Part shown: piece by piece, positions 52,269-55,959 of the stretch
Numbering within the stretch: position 1 is the first letter of the stretch
Layout of the letters: every line of letters starts with the position of its first letter
From: Promethearchaeota archaeon Loki_b31
Lineage (GTDB): Archaea > Asgardarchaeota > Lokiarchaeia > Sigyniarchaeales > SOKP01
Length of the DNA stretch: 55,959 nt
Reading direction: 5' to 3'
NCBI GenBank assembly: GCA_005222975.1
Contig: NJBI01000015.1
Coordinates: 1 to 55,959 of the forward strand
Made by a program: the position numbers and the translations under genes
Notes under the pieces: model-generated
What the model saw: only the letters and a program-made list of their open reading frames with translations
Told to the model about the DNA's origin: nothing
Database searches by the model: none

Positions 52269-53765
52269 TTGACTGAATCAAATGAAATTCATTTAAAAGA
52301 TCATATTCTATATTCGATAATAAATCCTAAGAGTATTGCTATTTTTGGGGCAAATAATAAATTTCTTGATACAATGGGCGCAATGCAGTTGCGAAATATC
52401 ATTGCTGGAGGATTTGCGAAAGAACGGATTTACCCTATTCATCCAAAATTAGATATAATACAAGGACTCAAAGCTTATAAGTCTGTTTTAGATTTATGGG
52501 AAGTTCCGGATTTAGCATTAATAATTTTACGACCTGATGTTGTTCCTGAAGTATTAGAAGAATGTGGACAGAAGGGAATTAAACATGTTATTATTACATC
52601 TGGAGGTTTTCGAGAGATTGGTAAAAAAGGTGTTATGTTGTCTCAAACCATTGACGATATTGCTAAAAAATATAATATGAGATTTGTTGGACCTAATTGC
52701 CTTGGTGTATATAATGGTTGGTATGGTTATCCTGAAAAAAAAAATACTCACTTTAATACAATGTGGATATATGCAATTCCAGAGAGAGGTAAAATATCAA
52801 TTGCTGCTCATTCTGGGACCATCGCTTCTCATTTATTTTGGTTTTGCAAACAAATTGGAGTTAAGATTGGTAAATCTCTTTCTATCGGGAACGAAAGAAA
52901 TATAGACTTAGTTGACATTTTAGAATACTTTAAAGATGATCCCCAAACTGATGTGATTGGGCTCTATATTGAAGAAATTAAGCGGGGTAAAGAGTTTATT
53001 CAATTAGCGAAGGATATCACTCCATTAAAACCGATTGTTGCAATTTATGCCGGTGGTTCTGAAGCAGCATATAGATCAATTATGGGTCATACAGGTTCTA
53101 TTGCCGGGGACGATAAAATATTTGAAGCAGTCTTTAAGGAAGTAGGAATTATATCTACATTTTCTGTAAAAGATTTTCTTTATTATTTGAGAGCATTTTC
53201 ATATGGTATTATTCCAAAAGGTAATAGAATAGGGATTATTACCGATTCTGGCGGTTCTGGTGCCATGATGGCAAAAGCAGCAGAAAAATATGGTTTAAGT
53301 ATTCCTGAATTTTCAGAAGAACTGAAATCGAAACTTAAGGCCTATGTTCCATCTGTAGCTAACATTGATAACCCTTTAGATTTAACATTTCAATTTAATC
53401 AGTATAATTTATATGTTAAAATTCCAAAGATTTTAATTAATTCAGGAGAAGTCGATGGAATTATTATTTATGCTGTATTTGGTTTTGAAGAAATTATGGA
53501 TGTTGTGAAAAAATCTGGAGGGAAATCTTATGAAGAATTTGATATCTCCAATCAAATGATGAAAGGTGTTTACTTAAAACCCATGCAACGGTTTGTCCGC
53601 AAAAAAATAGCTCCAATCTTTTATATTGGTCCTCAAGGTTATTCAAATCCGTGGGTAAGAGAATTTATTAAATCAGATATCCCGATTTTTGATTTATGGG
53701 ATATGCCCATAAAGACATTCAGCGTTTTGGCTAGATATTCCAATTATCGTACACATCATTTATAA
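52269..53765 (+). CDS. NDP-forming acyl-CoA synthetase alpha subunit-like (copy 2)
   Basis: This 498-residue paralogue of the preceding gene, also with a TTG start, shares the order of domains ('IAIFGANNKFLDTMGAMQLRN', 'ISIAAHSGTIASHLFW', phospho-His block 'IMGHTGSIAG', 'GIITDSGGSGAMMAK'). In the middle block it reads AHSGT where copy 1 has SQSGT. No ATP-grasp gene accompanies it, so the beta subunit must lie elsewhere or these proteins do something else with CoA thioesters. The two copies probably arose by tandem duplication and diverged in substrate. Confidence 0.85.
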   Translation: MTESNEIHLKDHILYSIINPKSIAIFGANNKFLDTMGAMQLRNIIAGGFAKERIYPIHPKLDIIQGLKAYKSVLDLWEVPDLALIILRPDVVPEVLEECGQKGIKHVIITSGGFREIGKKGVMLSQTIDDIAKKYNMRFVGPNCLGVYNGWYGYPEKKNTHFNTMWIYAIPERGKISIAAHSGTIASHLFWFCKQIGVKIGKSLSIGNERNIDLVDILEYFKDDPQTDVIGLYIEEIKRGKEFIQLAKDITPLKPIVAIYAGGSEAAYRSIMGHTGSIAGDDKIFEAVFKEVGIISTFSVKDFLYYLRAFSYGIIPKGNRIGIITDSGGSGAMMAKAAEKYGLSIPEFSEELKSKLKAYVPSVANIDNPLDLTFQFNQYNLYVKIPKILINSGEVDGIIIYAVFGFEEIMDVVKKSGGKSYEEFDISNQMMKGVYLKPMQRFVRKKIAPIFYIGPQGYSNPWVREFIKSDIPIFDLWDMPIKTFSVLARYSNYRTHHL

Positions 53766-53957
53766 TATTTTCTTATTTATACATATTGTTTTAGAAATCT
53801 TTTTTTAAATTTAACGATCTTCTGGATTCTATCGCTTAAAATTTAAGATAATATAATGAACATTACGAATTAATGGAAATTTAAAAATATGTAATCTATT
53901 AATTTAATAACTAGAAAAATTGAGACTATTGTAAAAGTGTGAAACTAGTTAAGAACC

Positions 53958-55949
53958 TTGCCAAATCCAAAAAAAGGAGTTTCGGAATCTATCACCTTAC
54001 AAGATAATTACAAATTGTTATTTGACAAGACTCCGATTTCTATAACTTTATTAGATCTAAATGGCGTTATATTTGATGTTAATTCTTCAACTGAAAATTT
54101 ATTTGGATTTAAACGGGAAAAATTAATTGGTACTAATTTTACAGATCTTTATACATTATCTCCTAAAGAAAAAGCTCCTATGAACAAGATTTTTGCTGAA
54201 TTAGTTAAAGGGAGTATTTTTGGTCCAGAGGATATTCAAATTTATAATAAGGATAAAAATTTTATTTGGGTTAATGTAATTGCTTGCAAAATAGAAATAG
54301 AGAAAAAAATCTATATTCAAGTTTTAACACAAGATATAAACCAACGCAAATTATTAGAACGAAGAATTGAAGAATCTGAGATGAGATATAGGGGACTTTA
54401 CGAATCATCTCCATTTGCTTTGACGGTAACTAATAGCAATGGTGTCGTATTAGATGTTAATTCTGCTACAGAAAAAATCTTTGGATTTAAAAAAAGTGAA
54501 GTAATAGGAAAAAAATATTTTGATTTAGGAATTTTTTCACCTGAACAAGTTGAGAGATTTAAAAAAGATTATAAAGAAGCTTTAAAAGGAAAAAAAATAA
54601 ACCCGATGGAAATTCAAATAAAAAGAAAAGACGGTACCATTGCATGGCTTAGCGTTCAAAATTCTCTAAAAAAAATTGGAAATGAAATTTTAATTGAATG
54701 TATAGCCCAAGACATTACCGAAAGAAAAACAGCAGAGCAAGAATTAATCAAATCCGAAGAAAAGTATAGAAATTTGGCGGATTCTCTGCCAGAAGTTATT
54801 TTTGAAATAGATTTAAGTTATAATATAACGTATACAAATTCAATCGCATCTAAAATCTTTGGATATTCAAATGAAGAATTCAAGAAAGGAATGAAAATAT
54901 TTCAATTTGTAGAATTTGATGATAAAGAATTGGCTTTAAAACAAACACAGCAAATATTTAGAGGAGAATATGTAAAACCGTTAGTTTTGAAGCTAAAAAG
55001 AAAAGATGGAACGTTTTTTTTTTCTAATATTCATGCAAGCCGAATTTTTAAACATAAAAAAGTTGTCGGAGTAAGATGTATAATACATGATATTACAGAG
55101 ATGAAAACTACTCAAGAAAAAATAAAAGAATCCGAAGAGAAATATCGACTTCTTGCAGAAAACGCGAATGATTTGATAACCGTTGTAAATTCCGATTTTA
55201 AAATAGAATATGTTAACCAGGAAGCACACCAAAGAATAATGGGATACTCTCCTGAAGAAATATTAAATCACAATGCTATGGATTTCGTGCATCCTAAAGA
55301 TCGAGATACAATTCTTAAGACATTTAACCAAAGAGTAGATTTTGTAGAAGCACGGATTAAACATAAAGATGGACATTATGTTTGGACAGAGACCGGTGGT
55401 AAATTTTTTAATGATAAGAGTGGCAAAACTAAAGTTCTGACATTTTCAAGAGACATAAGTGAAAGAAAAGAAACGGCTCAGAGATTAATCGAATCACAGA
55501 AAAAATATAAGGAATTGGCAAACTCATTGCCAGAAGTTATCTTTGAAATTGATTTAAAATTTAAATTAGTCTATACCAACGCAATCGCTTCAAAAATTTT
55601 CGGATATTCTCATGAAGAATTCAAAAAAGGATTAAATGTGTTTGATTTCATTCTCGAAGAAGATAGAGATGAAGTTATAAGGAACCTTAGCCTAATTTTT
55701 AGGGGTAAAACTGTCGATCCTTTAATTATGCAATTAAAAAAAAAAGATGGAACAATTTTTTATGGAAGTTTAAATGCTACTCCTATTTATAAAGGTACTA
55801 CGATTATTGGTATGAGAAGCGTTATTCACGATGTTACTGAAATGGTAAAGGTTGAAGAGAGAATAAAAGAATCTGAAGAACAATTCCGTACAATTGCAGA
55901 GCAATCTTTGATGGGTATTTCAATTATTCAGGAAGAAAGAGTTAAATAG
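53958..55949 (+). CDS. Multi-PAS sensor protein, interrupted by TAG in the sixth PAS
   Basis: From TTG 53958 the protein has 663 residues with five PAS domains of about 125 residues, each ending in a PAC-like 'xxDITERK' or 'HDITEM' block (about 14-135, 140-260, 265-385, 390-505, 510-635). PAS3 and PAS5 are close duplicates ('LPEVIFEIDL', 'ASKIFGYS'). A sixth PAS starts at 'SEEQFRTIAEQSLMGISIIQ' but the frame stops at TAG 55947-55949. Reading through gives ERVK-x-VNK, where PAS domains have Tyr at x. No kinase or output domain is reached before the window ends. It is a nonsense mutation, an error, or a recoded amber codon. Confidence 0.82.
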   Translation: MPNPKKGVSESITLQDNYKLLFDKTPISITLLDLNGVIFDVNSSTENLFGFKREKLIGTNFTDLYTLSPKEKAPMNKIFAELVKGSIFGPEDIQIYNKDKNFIWVNVIACKIEIEKKIYIQVLTQDINQRKLLERRIEESEMRYRGLYESSPFALTVTNSNGVVLDVNSATEKIFGFKKSEVIGKKYFDLGIFSPEQVERFKKDYKEALKGKKINPMEIQIKRKDGTIAWLSVQNSLKKIGNEILIECIAQDITERKTAEQELIKSEEKYRNLADSLPEVIFEIDLSYNITYTNSIASKIFGYSNEEFKKGMKIFQFVEFDDKELALKQTQQIFRGEYVKPLVLKLKRKDGTFFFSNIHASRIFKHKKVVGVRCIIHDITEMKTTQEKIKESEEKYRLLAENANDLITVVNSDFKIEYVNQEAHQRIMGYSPEEILNHNAMDFVHPKDRDTILKTFNQRVDFVEARIKHKDGHYVWTETGGKFFNDKSGKTKVLTFSRDISERKETAQRLIESQKKYKELANSLPEVIFEIDLKFKLVYTNAIASKIFGYSHEEFKKGLNVFDFILEEDRDEVIRNLSLIFRGKTVDPLIMQLKKKDGTIFYGSLNATPIYKGTTIIGMRSVIHDVTEMVKVEERIKESEEQFRTIAEQSLMGISIIQEERVK

Positions 55950-55959
55950 GTGAATAAAA

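Noticed and set aside
1..55959. CRISPR array or defence island
   Set aside because: No regularly spaced short repeats and no cas, restriction or Argonaute-type genes were seen. The toxin-antitoxin pair alone is not an island.

Overview
The window is AT-rich (about one-third GC by eye) and reads as a chromosomal segment of an archaeon, most likely an Asgard (Lokiarchaeia-like) lineage. Archaeal markers are an NreA-type repair protein with a C-terminal PCNA-binding (PIP) peptide, a DUF2070 membrane protein, a PAC2-family protein, archaeal-type PurE and RpiA, NDP-forming acyl-CoA synthetase alpha subunits, and a tRNA-Ala gene with a T-loop intron. The Asgard assignment rests mainly on an Arf-like small GTPase overlapping a gene for a longin/roadblock-like protein with a winged helix. 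It is an inference, because no marker phylogeny could be run.

Layout. 0-6.6 kb: end of an unknown gene, a CopD-like membrane protein, a flavodiiron protein, endonuclease V, an O-methyltransferase, a GH3 glycosidase and a ribbon-helix-helix/Doc toxin-antitoxin pair. 6.9-10.4 kb: a patch of flavodoxin, MDR oxidoreductase and two membrane proteins with clearly higher GC, probably acquired. 10.6-20 kb: a double Lrp-like regulator, NreA, two amidohydrolases (one membrane-tethered), a nitronate-monooxygenase-like enzyme, a DUF362 ferredoxin-like protein, a QueT-type transporter and an MFS carrier. 20-24.8 kb: two tandem DRE-TIM aldolase paralogues, an RNA m5C methyltransferase, and an unknown protein with no canonical start codon. 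24.8-30 kb: the GTPase pair, DUF2070, a zinc-ribbon membrane protein and PAC2. 30-38 kb: a 2,4-dienoyl-CoA-reductase-like enzyme, a nucleotidyltransferase, a zinc-finger gene bracketed by a 108-bp direct repeat, two orphan genes, an MFS protein with a long helical tail and an Asp/Glu racemase. 38-43.4 kb: tRNA-Ala, a giant membrane-anchored subtilase and a pentose-phosphate epimerase. 43.5-50.5 kb: an ABC exporter, RpiA, PurE, a thiolase, dodecin, a microprotein, TPR and GNAT proteins, and dUTPase. 50.6-56 kb: two tandem acyl-CoA synthetase alpha subunits and a multi-PAS protein cut by a TAG codon.

Together the metabolic genes suggest an anaerobic heterotroph with oxygen detoxification (flavodiiron protein), acyl-CoA chemistry (thiolase, dienoyl-CoA reductase-like enzyme, ADP-forming synthetase subunits), pentose phosphate interconversion (Rpe, RpiA) and nucleotide housekeeping (PurE, dUTPase, NreA, endonuclease V). 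The most unusual points are the GTPase-longin/wHTH couple, the tRNA-Ala intron, two genes that seem to start at ATT or ACG, two unrelated membrane proteins sharing a cytosolic double zinc-ribbon tail, two places where a gene lies between a neighbouring gene and a partial copy of that neighbour, and the TAG codon inside the sixth PAS domain.
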